Below, piece after piece: positions 53,666 through 62,697 of a stretch of 64,000 bases of DNA. The notes beneath the pieces are model-generated. The model ran no database searches and had not been told where the DNA came from. It saw only the letters and a list, made by a program, of their open reading frames with translations. Origin of the DNA: Blastobasis lacticolella (taxonomy: Eukaryota; Arthropoda; Insecta; Lepidoptera; Blastobasidae); the NCBI GenBank assembly GCA_905147135.1, contig LR990057.1:62001-126000 (forward strand), read 5' to 3'. A program made the position numbers and the translations under genes. Position 1 is the stretch's first letter, and each line of letters starts with the position of its first letter.

Positions 53666-55246
53666 TTAATATTTAATATAAATGCTATCGACATTGTAAT
53701 ATTCCTTAAGATCGTAACAAGACTTTTTTAATAGCCACTTTTTTAAATTTATTTTAAATTTGTTAAGATCAAGCTTTTTTAATTCATAGGGCAAATGGTT
53801 ATAGATTTTAATACCTGTGATATAAGTACTTTTTGAAAATGTAGTTTTGTTAATTTGGGGTATCTGAAGATTGTGCTCGTATTTGCTTCGTATATTTTTT
53901 TTTACTGATGAATTTTTAATAAAATGGTGTTCGTTAGACTTTATAAAAACGCAAATTTCTAAGATATATAAACAGGCTATAGTGAGTATATTCTTTTCTA
54001 TAAAAATATTGCGGAGAGAATCTGTACTAACCATTTTGAAGATACTTCTTAAACACTTCTTTTGCATTAAAAATAAAGATTTAACATTGACAGAATTACC
54101 CCAAAAAATAATGCCATAACTTAAAAGAGGGTAAACATAACCATAATATGCATTTAACGCAACTTGTTCTGAAGCTATATTAGATAGTATTGATAGGATA
54201 TAAGAATAACTGGATAATTTACTAATTGTTTTTCTTATGTGTTCTTTCCAATTTAGATTTGAGTCGATGTACACTCCTAGGAATTTAGTTTCATTTAAAG
54301 TTTCTACCTTTAAGTGATTTAGGTTAACATTTTGTGATTTTTGCATACTATTGGCAAATTCTATTAATTTAGTTTTGTCCAGGTTAACTTTTAAATTTAT
54401 TGTTTGCAACCAATCCACTACTTTATTTAGGGTATCGTTTAATTCTTTTGACATATCTGTTTGGCTATTATTGGGTATTAAAATTGTAGCATCATCTGCA
54501 AACATAATACAGTGATGTTTCGTAACTGAGGGCAACTCGTTGATATAAATAAGGAATAATAGGGGTCCTAATATACTTCCTTGCGGTACACCTTGTGATG
54601 TCTTTTGAAAAGGGGACTGTATAGACTCAATTGACTTAGTGTTTTTATTATACCTATCTATAGACGTGGCCTGTTTCCTGTTCTTTAAATATGACTCGAA
54701 TAATCTTAGGGCGTTTCCTCTCACTCCTACATGTTCTAGTTGTTTTAGAAGAATGTCATGCACTACGCAATCGAATGCTTTTGAAAGATCTAGAAACAGA
54801 CCAACGCATGAATTACCTGTGTTTAAAGTCATCCAGATTTTTTTGAGAGCTTTAAATATTGCAGAAGTAGTGTTTTTGTTCTTTTGAAACCCGAATTGAT
54901 TTGAATTTAATATATTGAATTTGTTGAGGAAAGAAAGGAGTCGGTTGTATATAACCTTTTCAAATATTTTTGAGAAACAAGATAGTAAAGCTATTGGTCT
55001 GTAGTTACCTAAGTCAGTCAAGGAGCCTTTTTTATGTAATGGCTTAACTATTGCCAATTTAAGATCATTTGGGAATTGCCCAGATTCTAGTGAAAGATTA
55101 ATTAAATATTCCAGCGGTTTTGCTATGTATTCAATGCAGGACTTGATTACCTTTATCGGAATGTTATCGGCCCCAGTGCTCTTTTTATTTTTCATTTGTT
55201 TTGTTATAGCCTTAACTTCTTCTATAGTAACAGGTGTCATAAACAT
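53666..55246 (-). CDS. Element A ORF2, reverse transcriptase part
   Basis: Encodes the RT and C-terminal region. Readable coding extends upstream of the first ATG to about 55370 (NNDVITDSTLISKAFNNYFI), joining the endonuclease part. Blocks in order: KKSTGADNIPIKVIK (start of RT), YRPIALLSCFSKIFEKVIYN, QFGFQKNKNTTSAI, FLDLSKAFDCVVHD (motif A), TSQGVPQGSILGPLLF (motif B), CIMFADDATILIP (motif C with FADD), NETKFLGVYIDSNLNW, and a C-terminal YNHLPYELKKLD block. All catalytic aspartates are present. It stops at 53666. This part would prime reverse transcription at the nicked target. Confidence 0.9.
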   Translation of the reverse strand: MFMTPVTIEEVKAITKQMKNKKSTGADNIPIKVIKSCIEYIAKPLEYLINLSLESGQFPNDLKLAIVKPLHKKGSLTDLGNYRPIALLSCFSKIFEKVIYNRLLSFLNKFNILNSNQFGFQKNKNTTSAIFKALKKIWMTLNTGNSCVGLFLDLSKAFDCVVHDILLKQLEHVGVRGNALRLFESYLKNRKQATSIDRYNKNTKSIESIQSPFQKTSQGVPQGSILGPLLFLIYINELPSVTKHHCIMFADDATILIPNNSQTDMSKELNDTLNKVVDWLQTINLKVNLDKTKLIEFANSMQKSQNVNLNHLKVETLNETKFLGVYIDSNLNWKEHIRKTISKLSSYSYILSILSNIASEQVALNAYYGYVYPLLSYGIIFWGNSVNVKSLFLMQKKCLRSIFKMVSTDSLRNIFIEKNILTIACLYILEICVFIKSNEHHFIKNSSVKKNIRSKYEHNLQIPQINKTTFSKSTYITGIKIYNHLPYELKKLDLNKFKINLKKWLLKKSCYDLKEYYNVDSIYIKY

Positions 55247-55371
55247 ACTTTTACAGTTTGGACTCGATAATGGCTTGTATTTATCAGTTTGACTATTATT
55301 GTTGCATAGGTTAATAAAATAGTTATTGAATGCTTTTGATATTAATGTTGAATCTGTAATTACGTCATTAT

Positions 55372-56592
55372 TTATTTAATTTTTTCCGCTGTTGTTTTTA
55401 AATTATTTGTTGAAGTAGTGTTCTGTTTAATTAATGACCATGTAGCTTTTACTTTGTTATCGCTATAGTTTATGTATTTTATGTTAGAGTTCTTTTTTGC
55501 TTGCTTAGTTACCTTTTTTAATATGTTACAATATTTTCTGTATTTGTAAATTTCAGGGCTATTTTTACTTTTTTGTAGTTTTAAATGCATCATACGTTTA
55601 TTTTTACTTGCTATTTTGATACCCTTTGATTTCCATGGACACTGTTTTTTGTAGGTAATTTTTATTTTTTGTTGAGATATACATAAGTTGAAGATCAGTG
55701 AAAAGTTGTCAATAAAAATTTTATAGGCTTTATCAACATTTTTTTCTTTATATACATCCGAAAAATTTATTTGTTTTATGTATTTTAAAAATATTTCAAT
55801 GTTACTATCAATATTTTGCCTAGTTACATACCAGAACCTTTCTCTAAAGCCTTGACTACATTTTATCTTTATTTGTTGAGCTGTGTGATCAGATATACCT
55901 AGATTTAATATTTGAGTTTCATATTTTTTTATATTAGTTAAAATATTGTCGATGCAGGTTTTTGAATGATGAGTTATTCTAGTCGGTTCATGAATTGCAG
56001 TGTGTAAATTGAATGATTTAACTGTCTGTAGAAATATTTCGCTTTTATTACTTTTTTCCAATATATTTATGTTGTAGTCTCCTAGTGCAAATATTTTCTT
56101 TTTATTATTTCTCCTTCGAAGAGTGAGTTTTTGAAATAGGGTTTCCATTGATTTAATAGACAACTCAAAATTACTATTTGGAGTTCTGTATATGCAGACT
56201 ATTATATAATTTAATTCAGGTATACTGATGCCACAACATTCAAAATGTTTTTCTACAGATAGATCAGATATCCAAGGAAGGTTAATGTAATTTAAACAAT
56301 TTTTGACAAATATGCTGACCCCTCCTCTAGATTTCCCTTTTCTTGAGAAATGTGCCGCATTTTTGTAACCATCCAGTTGAACTATATTTGCATCAGAGTT
56401 ATTTAAAAAGGTTTCACTTAAACATAATACATCAATATCGTATTCACATGTAAGAATTTCGATTTGTTCTACTTTTGATTTTAGACCTTGTACATTGAGA
56501 TGGAATATGTTTAATGTATCAGTATTTTCTTTATCCGAGAAAAAACTGATTCTGTTGTGCTTGTGAGTTTCTGTTTTGCCGTATAGAATCAT
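55372..56592 (-). CDS. Element A ORF2, AP-like endonuclease part
   Basis: Encodes an exonuclease/endonuclease/phosphatase-fold domain that nicks target DNA. Motifs in order: IFHLNVQGLKSK (metal-binding N), DVLCLSETFLNN (catalytic E), GGVSIFVKN, FALGDYNIN (GDxN), TCIDNILTN (D) and LGISDHTAQ (SDH). A basic linker rich in Lys and Gln follows. The start codon at 56592 lies inside the end of ORF1, a 62-bp overlap in another frame, so translation would need reinitiation or frameshifting. The stop at 55372 falls in an A/T-rich run (AAATTAAATAAATAA) one frame out from the RT part. A single small indel there explains why ORF2 is split. Confidence 0.85.
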   Translation of the reverse strand: MILYGKTETHKHNRISFFSDKENTDTLNIFHLNVQGLKSKVEQIEILTCEYDIDVLCLSETFLNNSDANIVQLDGYKNAAHFSRKGKSRGGVSIFVKNCLNYINLPWISDLSVEKHFECCGISIPELNYIIVCIYRTPNSNFELSIKSMETLFQKLTLRRRNNKKKIFALGDYNINILEKSNKSEIFLQTVKSFNLHTAIHEPTRITHHSKTCIDNILTNIKKYETQILNLGISDHTAQQIKIKCSQGFRERFWYVTRQNIDSNIEIFLKYIKQINFSDVYKEKNVDKAYKIFIDNFSLIFNLCISQQKIKITYKKQCPWKSKGIKIASKNKRMMHLKLQKSKNSPEIYKYRKYCNILKKVTKQAKKNSNIKYINYSDNKVKATWSLIKQNTTSTNNLKTTAEKIK

Positions 56593-58039
56593 TACGGTTA
56601 TGAGATTGCGCAGACTTCATATTTTTGAAATAATATGGAATTGTTCCGGGTAATGGTGTGCATAGATCTGTATTCGTTTTATTCAATGTTTTTGCGAAGT
56701 TAGAGTTTTCAAGATTATTTGGAGTCTTACTAATTTTTGTAAAATAATAAGGTATGGTACCTTTTATATTTTTTTGAGGTTCATTTTTCACAAGAAAGCC
56801 TGACTTATAGTCACTAGTATCAATAGCGTTATTAATCTGTTTTGTTAGTAGTTTACTTATATATTTGTTTACGTACGGACTGTACGATATTCCTGGTTTA
56901 ATTGGCAAGCTAAGATACTCCACATTTGGGTAAAGTTCACTTAAAGTCTTTAGATTATGGTTCAGTTTACTCTCGTTTAAGTATGGATTGTACATAATTT
57001 CTAATAACAATATTTTCGGCTTATTAAGTTTTTGTAATAGTATCGACACATTATTATAGAACTTAGTGGGGTTGTAATCATTAGAGCCCAGGCTTAGAAC
57101 TATCCAGTCCTTCTCGGTTAAGTTGTAAGTATCAATTTTTGAGGAGTGAATCATATATTCAGTAGGTGCATTTTTAAAAGTATTGCTTGATATCTTATAA
57201 CTTCTTGCATTTTTTTGTTCATCTCTGTTCTGAATTAATGAGGATGCTACTCCTATCAGTTGTTGATCTCCCATCAAAATAATTTTCGGTTCATTAATAA
57301 CAGTTTTCATAGTTACATTCCTTTTCATGGTGTTTGTTTTAGTTGAATTTATTGCTGTTTCGTTCAAAAGATCGTGTACATTCCTTTTTTGAGAGAATGT
57401 TTTTATTTCTTTCTGACAATTAATTTCTTTCTGTGATCTAACTTCAGTTTGTCTAGTTCCTGTGAAGCTATTTTGTTTGATTTCCAGCTGTAGTATCTTA
57501 TTTTGTTGCATTTCTATTATTTCTGTCAGTTCTAGATTTTTTTGCAGAAGTTTGTTCGTTTCGTCTTTCGCTCTTATTAATTTCTCGGTGAGTTCAGTGA
57601 CTTCTTGTTGAAGACATGATCTACTGGTTTCTGGTTTTGGGGTTTGTGAGGAATTAATTGTAGCTGAATGATCGATTGAGTCATCCATGATTGAAAAACT
57701 CCATTGAGCCTCGTCAGATATCCGTTTGTTAGAGCCTGTTTTTCTGATAGTTACATTTCTGTCGTCGGATGTATTGCTGCCGGGGTCATTACTCTTTTTC
57801 TTTGGTATGACACTCGAAGCTATCCTCTTTGATATGGGCGTATCATTATTTTTCTTATAGAGACATTTACGACATGTCCAGTTTAGTTTATTTTCCGGTG
57901 TCATCAATAGGAATCGTTTTATTGATACTATTCCGCAATCTAAATCATAGGTTGTGCTGCAGGAGCGACATTTTATGAATTCTCTTGTTTGTATTACTCG
58001 GAGACAAGTACCACATTTGTTTGTAGGTTTCTTCGACAT
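56531..58039 (-). CDS. Element A ORF1: PHD-like finger, coiled coil, SGNH-like domain
   Basis: About 502 residues. Residues 9-59 hold a cysteine array C9-x2-C12, C24-x2-C27, C35, C56-x2-C59, the PHD-finger layout but with no histidine at the expected place before C35. Residues of about 145-195 are a Leu/Gln/Glu-rich coiled coil (TELTEKLIRAKDETNKLLQK). About 250-405 resemble an SGNH/GDSL esterase: ILMGDQQLIGVASSL and WIVLSLGSNDYN take the places of blocks I and III. The nucleophile serine of GDS is Q here, and I see no DxxH near the end of the domain. The peptide GTIPYYF occurs twice near the C-terminus. ORF1 proteins bind the element RNA; PHD and esterase domains are established features of CR1-group ORF1. 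Start chosen because stops precede it. Confidence 0.75.
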   Translation of the reverse strand: MSKKPTNKCGTCLRVIQTREFIKCRSCSTTYDLDCGIVSIKRFLLMTPENKLNWTCRKCLYKKNNDTPISKRIASSVIPKKKSNDPGSNTSDDRNVTIRKTGSNKRISDEAQWSFSIMDDSIDHSATINSSQTPKPETSRSCLQQEVTELTEKLIRAKDETNKLLQKNLELTEIIEMQQNKILQLEIKQNSFTGTRQTEVRSQKEINCQKEIKTFSQKRNVHDLLNETAINSTKTNTMKRNVTMKTVINEPKIILMGDQQLIGVASSLIQNRDEQKNARSYKISSNTFKNAPTEYMIHSSKIDTYNLTEKDWIVLSLGSNDYNPTKFYNNVSILLQKLNKPKILLLEIMYNPYLNESKLNHNLKTLSELYPNVEYLSLPIKPGISYSPYVNKYISKLLTKQINNAIDTSDYKSGFLVKNEPQKNIKGTIPYYFTKISKTPNNLENSNFAKTLNKTNTDLCTPLPGTIPYYFKNMKSAQSHNRNDSIRQNRNSQAQQNQFFLG

Positions 58040-58224
58040 ATTGAGGCAGGCAAGTAGGTACCTACTGTTTTGTAGGTACTATATAATTTAAAAAAAGTTT
58101 CGACTACCTATACCCCTTGTGGTTTCCATTAATAATACTGCGTTCAATATTTAATTTCACTTTTGTCGTGTAATTTTCAATACATAACTACACAAGTGAG
58201 ATATACAATATAAAAAGGAAAAAA

Positions 58225-58345
58225 AGGAATAAAAAAATATAAAAAAAACTAGCGGTGTATCGAACCGGGTTCACCTAGCGCACCCGTCCACCAACCAAGT
58301 GTATGAACTACTCTGCTATTGTCCGTTTAGTAAAACTGTCGAATT
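58225..58345 (-). repeat. tRNA-like segment in the 5' UTR of element A
   Basis: The minus strand reads AATAGCAGAGTAGTTCATAC (A-box-like TAGCAGAGTAG), then CACTTGGTTGGTGGACGG, then GAACCCGGTTCGATACACCG with a B-box-like GGTTCGATACACC. It is followed by an A/T-rich tail rich in A runs (minus). It may be a tRNA-derived SINE inserted in the UTR or a tRNA-like promoter module belonging to the LINE. A complete cloverleaf is not convincing. Confidence 0.5.
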
Positions 58346-58987
58346 TTGGGTACGGTTTCTTCTTCTTTCACTAAGACCTAATGAAAAACGGAAAATTCAA
58401 ACTTGGCGTCTAATTCAAAACCGTTATCACTTGTCCATATTTTAGCAGTATTTCTGTACTAAAATGCATTTTAATACTTTTATTTCACAGGAAAAATACT
58501 AAAAAGATTTTTAATTATATATGGTTCATAAAGGAAGGTGTAGTAGGTATTTCTGTTTTCGAGTTTGTTGTTGGCGTCCATAGGTATAAAATATCACTTT
58601 TAATGCAGTTTAATACGTTTATAGTTGCTTTTTAAATCACTATTAGATGGTCACAGTTCACTTATGCAGCAACCACCAGTTTAAATACTATGTACTTACA
58701 GTTTTCAGTGTTTATTTGTGTACAATTGTTCTGGGTATTACTTTAGCACATAACTGTAATTGTTTTTGTTTCTATATCACTCGAACAGGTATTATTTATA
58801 GAAGATAACACTTGGGGAAGTTAATTGCACAATTTAAAAGAGTTTTCACACTTCTATTACTTATTATGAATTGAAAATATATTTTTTTTGAATTTTTTTT
58901 TGCTACTACTTGTTTACGCGACGCTAGCGCGCGGAGGAGGTTATTATTCTTCTTCTTATCGAGTCGATGGACTGATCGAGATGTTGT

Positions 58988-60569
58988 AGAAACTTCGTAC
59001 CAATTTCGAGTGGTGACCTCTTAATCGAGTGTTATGATCTGGCTTTAATAGTTGTTCAAAGTTCTTCACATCATAATGTCCGTTTATGATTTTGTACGTT
59101 TCTATTAGGTCTACTCGTTGTCTCCGCTCGTGTAGCTTGTTTAGTTTCAGACTGTCTAGTCTACGTAACATAGCGACATGTATGTGATATGATGGGAGGT
59201 AGTGGATCAAGATTAGGTTGTAGGTTATAAATGGAGAACTTTATGTATTTTGTCTTGTCCGTATTGGTTAGTTTGTTTTGTACGAGCCATTCCGTCACCC
59301 GGCTGAAACCCAACTCTGCAGCTGCGTGAGCTTCGCCCCAACTGTTTTCCCTAAAAAGCAAGACTGTATCGTCTGCGAAGGTGATTATTTTGCCCCCTGC
59401 AAGCTTGAGTTCGCACAGATCGTTTATGAAAACGACAAACAGAGTTGGACCAATTATGCTGCCTTGGGGGACACCGTATGAGATTGGCAATTCATTGCTG
59501 ATGTATTGATCAATCTTAACAGACTGGAAACGGCCATTCAAGTAATCCTTAAAAAGGCACAGCTGTGTGGGCTTCTTAGAAGTGTTTTGACTCAGTCTCC
59601 TTTTTTGCTGTGTAAAGTGTGTTAAATTGGGTTTCCGTGCAGCCTTGCAGATTCATCTTCTCGGATATAGTATTTAAGAGTGTTGTGTTCATGTCAACCA
59701 AGTTAGCTTCCTTATAATTTCACTTAAATGCAGTAGTTCTAGGCGGGCATGGTCACTTTTTCCGATTGGTGCTTCTTCCTTAATTTGTGTTATAAGAGAG
59801 TCATCGTTTGTAAGCACCAGATACAAGATGGATGGTTGGTTGCCTTGCCTAAATGTGGTTGGTTTGTCGACTAACTGCTCTAGCCCACTGCTTCTGTACC
59901 AGTATACAATTTTTTCTTCTTTTGGTGTTAAATATTCACTGTCACTAAGAGGCCATTTTACTCCACGGTAGTTAAAGTCTCCCATAACAAGTACTGTGTT
60001 TGATTCTGATGCGATTTCGATTTCGTTGAGTAGTAGGTTGTCTTGTTTCAACGTAGAGTCCTGATCTCTGTAAATTCCACATAACAAATTTTTTGTGGAT
60101 CATATGTGGACATTGATTTATTACGGTTGGTAGTAAATCAATGTATGTAGATGTCAAGCCATATGCGTTCTGAGCTTTCTTGTTTAGCATTAAAGTGGGT
60201 GTTCAAATTAGCTGCAAGTAGACCTCTATTGTTTTTAACGTATACAGCTACACCACCCCTTCGTTTTTTCAAGCGATCGTCTCTGTAGATGTCATAGCCC
60301 ATGAGTTTAATTATAGAGTCTGTTATGCTCGGTTTAAGCCATGTCTCAGTAATGACAATGATTATCGGCTTCAGTATATTAACTCTGGCAATGAATAGGT
60401 CAAGTTTTGAGTTTACAGATTGTATGTTAGTATATAAAATCCTTACTATGGACAAAGTTAGTGATGGTGACTCTCCAAGCGTATTCGAAGTGTAGGTTGA
60501 TGATTTAGCGAGTGGCCACACAAAAGAGACGTAAGACGCAGACACGTCGCAGACGTGGCGCCCGTTCAA
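58988..60569 (-). pseudogene. LINE element B, 5' and middle parts (host of element A)
   Basis: Reading leftward from 60569: endonuclease start ILYTNIQSVNSKLDLFIARV, IVITETWLKP (catalytic E) and RGGVAVYVKNN. After a break near 60138 come VLVMGDFNYRGV, SILYLVLTND (D of DLV changed to Y) and IGKSDHARLE. Most of the first half of the RT is deleted near 59545-59690. The rest reads SYGVPQGSIIGPTLFV (motif B), KIITFADDTVLLF (motif C), and after another break near 59160 ERRQRVDLIETYKIINGHYD and LRGHHSKLVRSFYN. There the frame is cut by element A and continues at 53444. Several frameshifts and a large deletion show that B was dead or dying. A different lineage from A. Confidence 0.8.
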
Positions 60570-60846
60570 TTTACTTTCATACTAAATGTATAGAAACGTC
60601 GCGACGCAAAACATACAGAAAAGACGAGGCAAGGGCGCGCCGCGGGCGAGAGCAGGGGTGCGGGCGGGGCGCGGGAGCCGGGCCTCGCCCGCAGCGCTTG
60701 CTGTCCTTGTCTTGCCTACGCTCTTGACTGATCCGCGACGGCGCCGCGTCCTTGCCCTGTCTTTTCTGTATGTTTTAAGTCGCGTCCGCGTCCCGTCTGT
60801 GCCCTGTCCGCGACGTGTCTGAGTCTTTTCTGTGTGGCCGCTCGCT
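60507..60846. repeat. Inverted repeat, arms of about 140 bp with GC-rich loop
   Basis: The left arm AGCGAGTGGCCACACAAAAG ... AAACATACAGAAAAGACG ... GGCAAGGGCGCGCC pairs with the right arm, whose reverse complement reads AGCGAGCGGCCACACAGAAA ... AAACATACAGAAAAGACA ... GGCAAGGACGCGGC. The centre (60645-60695) is very GC-rich and itself self-complementary (GCGGGCGAG / CTCGCCCGC). The left arm has an extra A/T-rich stretch (about 60565-60595). No transposase. It overlaps the 5' end of LINE B. Confidence 0.7.
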
Positions 60847-61215
60847 TAGGTGGTTGTTGTTGGTATTCAGCAGTTTTATTTAGTTTTTTGCTGTCTGAGT
60901 GTACACTATTATCGGTTGACCACGTATGTACTTATTATTATATTAGACGGGACTTGGACGCGACGTACCTTTATGATTTGTTTTCCCGACGTTTCGGTAG
61001 GGTTACACCCACCGTGGTCACGAGACGACTGCCGTGGGAGGTGACAGCTGCGGTGATGTGCTGGTAGACTCCTACCCTACTAGGTTGTTGATTCGGAACT
61101 GCACGACACACAACATTCACGATATCCACGGATGCGTCCGACGATAACTCTTGTGTCTTACGGTTATTTATTTTGCACACACATTTGGGGAATGTCAGTT
61201 ATTTGGGGAATGTCA
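60847..61215. other. No gene seen; short tandem duplication at LINE junction
   Basis: Contains CCCGACGTTTCGGTAGGGTT and CCACCGTGGTCACGAGACG, strings that recur in lepidopteran interspersed repeats I cannot name. ATTTGGGGAATGTCAGTT is present twice in tandem at about 61183-61218, right where LINE coding sequence starts. Confidence 0.35.
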
Positions 61216-62697
61216 GTTAGAGTTATAAGTACTGTTGTTGATATTTTAGCACCGTATTTAGCTTACATTTTTAATGCTTGCGTCGAAGTAGGTGTTTTCC
61301 CCGACCTCATGAAAATCAGTAAAGTGGTGCCATTATTCAAATCAGGTTGTAAAAATAGTTTGAATAATTTTAGACCGGTATCCATCCTGCCCGTTTTCAG
61401 TAAAATCTTTGAAAAAATCATGTTAAGTCAAATGATTGTGCACTTTAACAGTAATAAATTATTTCATCAACAACAATATGGCTTCACAAAAGGCCGCAAT
61501 ACTACCGAAGCTGGTATTAGCCTCATTCAACAAATTTTTGGCGCTTGGGAAGAACATCATAATGCAGTAGGTGTTTTTTGCGATTTGTCTAAAGCATTTG
61601 ATTGTGTAAATCATTCAACACTATTACTAAAATTAAAACATTACGGTTTTACGCATGATAGTCTTGAAATGATGAAATCATACTTAGAAGGTAGAGTTCA
61701 AAAAGTAAATGTAAATGGCGAGTTATCTGCGGGTGGGAAAGTGAGCATTGGAGTGCCACAAGGATCTATATTGGGGCCGTTTCTCTTTCTTGTATATATA
61801 AATGACCTTCCATACATGGTGCAGAATATTGCTGGTATAGTCTTGTTTGCTGACGACACTTCACTGATATTTAAAATTAATAGGAAAGATAATAATATAG
61901 ACGAAGTAAACTGTGTTCTTCAGAATGTGCTTCATTGGTTTACGATTAATAACTTAGTCTTAAACTCTAAAAAAACAAAATGCGTTCATTTTTGCCTCCC
62001 TAATGTACAAAGTAATCAATGTAATGTTATATTAGATAAAACGCAACTTGAGTTGGTAGAGAAAACTACTTTCTTAGGCGTTAATATAGATTCAAAAATT
62101 CAATGGGGCCCACATATTGAATCATTGGCTAGTAGGTTAAGTTCGGCTGCATTTGCCGTGTGGCGAATAAGGAGGCTAACGGATGTGAATACAGCTAGAT
62201 TAGTTTATTATAGTTATTTTCATAGTATTATGTCATACGGCATCATACTATGGGGCAAGTGTGCTGATAGTGACATCATTTTCAAACTACAAAAGCGAGC
62301 TGTAAGAGCAATATATGGATTACGTCGACGTGATTCGCTCAAAGAATTGTTTAAAGAAATTGATGTATTGACTTTCTCAAGTCAATATATATTTGATAAT
62401 ATTATGTATGTTAGAAAGCATATTACCCAATTTGCTAAAAATACTGATATTCATAATGTCAATTTAAGAAACAAAAATAAACTGGTAACACCGTTGTTCA
62501 GACTAAGTAAAGTAAATTCATCTTTCATGGGTAACTGTATAAGATTTTATAATCATATTCCTGAATGTATTATTAATTTGCCTGAATTACAATTTAAAGA
62601 TAAGGTGAAAACAACTTTAATGAAAAAAGCCTATTATAAAATTGATGAATATATCAATGACAAAAATGTATGGTGTACTACTAGCTCTTCGAAATAG
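61216..62697 (+). CDS. Non-LTR retrotransposon reverse transcriptase, 5'-truncated
   Basis: A clean frame of nearly 500 residues from the RT start to the natural stop at 62695-62697. Blocks: VISTVVDILAPYLAYIFNAC, FRPVSILPVFSKIFEKIM, QQYGFTKGRNTTEAGI, GVFCDLSKAFDCVNHS (motif A), SIGVPQGSILGPFLFLVYIN (motif B), VLFADDTSLIFK (motif C), KTTFLGVNIDSKIQWG and a C-terminal CIRFYNHIPECI block. All catalytic residues are kept. The annotated ATG at 61132 lies in unrelated sequence, so the copy is truncated at about 61216 with no endonuclease. It is related in style to element A (FADD, GVPQGSILGP, YNHIP/YNHLP) but clearly a different family. Confidence 0.85.
   Translation, partial: VRVISTVVDILAPYLAYIFNACVEVGVFPDLMKISKVVPLFKSGCKNSLNNFRPVSILPVFSKIFEKIMLSQMIVHFNSNKLFHQQQYGFTKGRNTTEAGISLIQQIFGAWEEHHNAVGVFCDLSKAFDCVNHSTLLLKLKHYGFTHDSLEMMKSYLEGRVQKVNVNGELSAGGKVSIGVPQGSILGPFLFLVYINDLPYMVQNIAGIVLFADDTSLIFKINRKDNNIDEVNCVLQNVLHWFTINNLVLNSKKTKCVHFCLPNVQSNQCNVILDKTQLELVEKTTFLGVNIDSKIQWGPHIESLASRLSSAAFAVWRIRRLTDVNTARLVYYSYFHSIMSYGIILWGKCADSDIIFKLQKRAVRAIYGLRRRDSLKELFKEIDVLTFSSQYIFDNIMYVRKHITQFAKNTDIHNVNLRNKNKLVTPLFRLSKVNSSFMGNCIRFYNHIPECIINLPELQFKDKVKTTLMKKAYYKIDEYINDKNVWCTTSSSK

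Larger units (their letters stand above)
53450..58982 (-). mobile_element. Element A: nearly complete 5.5-kb non-LTR retrotransposon
   Basis: The insert is bounded by GTTGT on both sides (53445-53449 and 58983-58987), and removing it restores a continuous coding frame of element B, so both ends are known. Minus-strand order: 5' UTR 58982-58040 (943 bp, with a tRNA-like segment), ORF1 58039-56531, ORF2 endonuclease 56592-55372, ORF2 RT 55246-53666, 3' UTR 53665-53450 ending in TTTAC-type repeats (plus strand TAAAGTAAAGTAAAGTAAA). Short tandem repeats at the 3' end and a PHD/esterase-like ORF1 suit the CR1 group. ORF1 is open throughout, and ORF2 has one frame break near 55372. It is the youngest-looking LINE in the window. 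Confidence 0.85.

Noticed and set aside
60512..60822. Arg-rich frames of 70-80 residues
   Set aside because: They read through a GC-rich inverted repeat and reflect its composition.
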